Part shown: piece after piece, positions 5,310-5,349 of the stretch
How positions within the stretch are numbered: the first letter of the stretch is position 1
Layout: every line of letters starts with the position of its first letter
Source of the DNA: Thiomonas sp.
GTDB lineage: Bacteria; Pseudomonadota; Gammaproteobacteria; Burkholderiales; Burkholderiaceae_C
Reading direction: 5' to 3'
DNA: 5,349 nt
Assembly: GCA_028706735.1 (NCBI GenBank)
Contig: JAQTVS010000226.1
Span: 1-5,349, forward strand
Notes under the pieces: generated by a model
What the model was told of the DNA's origin: nothing
Databases searched by the model: none
Seen by the model: the letters and a program-made list of their open reading frames with translations, nothing else
Program-made: the position numbers and the translations under genes

Positions 5310-5349
5310 ATGTTGACCAACAAGCCCCGCATTGTGCCCCCGGCCGATC
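5310..5349 (+). CDS. Start of an unidentified gene, truncated by the window end
   Basis: An ATG at 5310 opens a frame of 13 full codons (MLTNKPRIVPPAD) that runs off the window. It is too short to identify. Support for it being a gene start is positional: it follows a TAGAAT box at the leaderless spacing seen twice elsewhere in this window, and it is divergent from the UbiH-family gene. There is no Shine-Dalgarno site. Confidence 0.45.
   Translation, partial: MLTNKPRIVPPAD

Noticed and set aside
5048..5332. N-terminal extension of the UbiH-family protein by 95 residues (start at 5332)
   Set aside because: The extension is translated from the repeat element, has no family similarity, and would put the GGGIAG motif about 95 residues too far from the N-terminus.

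Overview
This is a GC-rich, densely coded chromosomal segment that reads like a betaproteobacterium, probably Burkholderiales. That is inferred from base composition, from the protein families (a MauG/cytochrome c peroxidase-type protein, AraC plus AzlCD, DsbC and a UbiH-family hydroxylase) and from short -10-like boxes set directly in front of start codons. A genus cannot be fixed without a database search.

Layout from left to right. (1) At 1-270 (+) is the C-terminal end of a di-heme cytochrome c peroxidase/MauG-like protein. (2) At 303-722 (-) is a 139-residue soluble protein of unknown function, convergent with the first gene. (3) At 871-3023 (+) is a regulator and transporter block. An AraC-family regulator is followed by a 228-base gap holding two 78-bp tandem repeats, then azlC and azlD, which overlap by four bases (ATGA). 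AzlCD form a two-component exporter of branched-chain amino acids in characterised relatives, and the AraC protein is its likely local regulator. (4) At 3072-5047 (-) a UbiH/UbiF/COQ6-family FAD monooxygenase (ubiquinone ring hydroxylation) is followed by a DsbC-type periplasmic disulfide isomerase. Stop and start overlap as TGATG, so the two are probably co-transcribed. (5) At 5110-5299 is a non-coding, MITE-like element with 19-bp perfect terminal inverted repeats. It fills most of the divergent gap between the UbiH-family gene and a gene starting at 5310 (+) that runs off the window.

The coding content is ordinary housekeeping and transport. The unusual material is intergenic: the 78-bp repeats, each with two perfect hairpins and a G-quadruplex-type motif, sit directly after the araC-type stop codon; the MITE-like element's right end supplies half of an apparent -10 box for the next gene; and three genes have a -10-like hexamer 6-7 bases before ATG, which suggests leaderless transcripts. 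I see no CRISPR array, tRNA, rRNA, transposase gene or defence system. No non-coding stretch exceeds 300 bases; the longest (1726-1953 and 5048-5309) are described as features.
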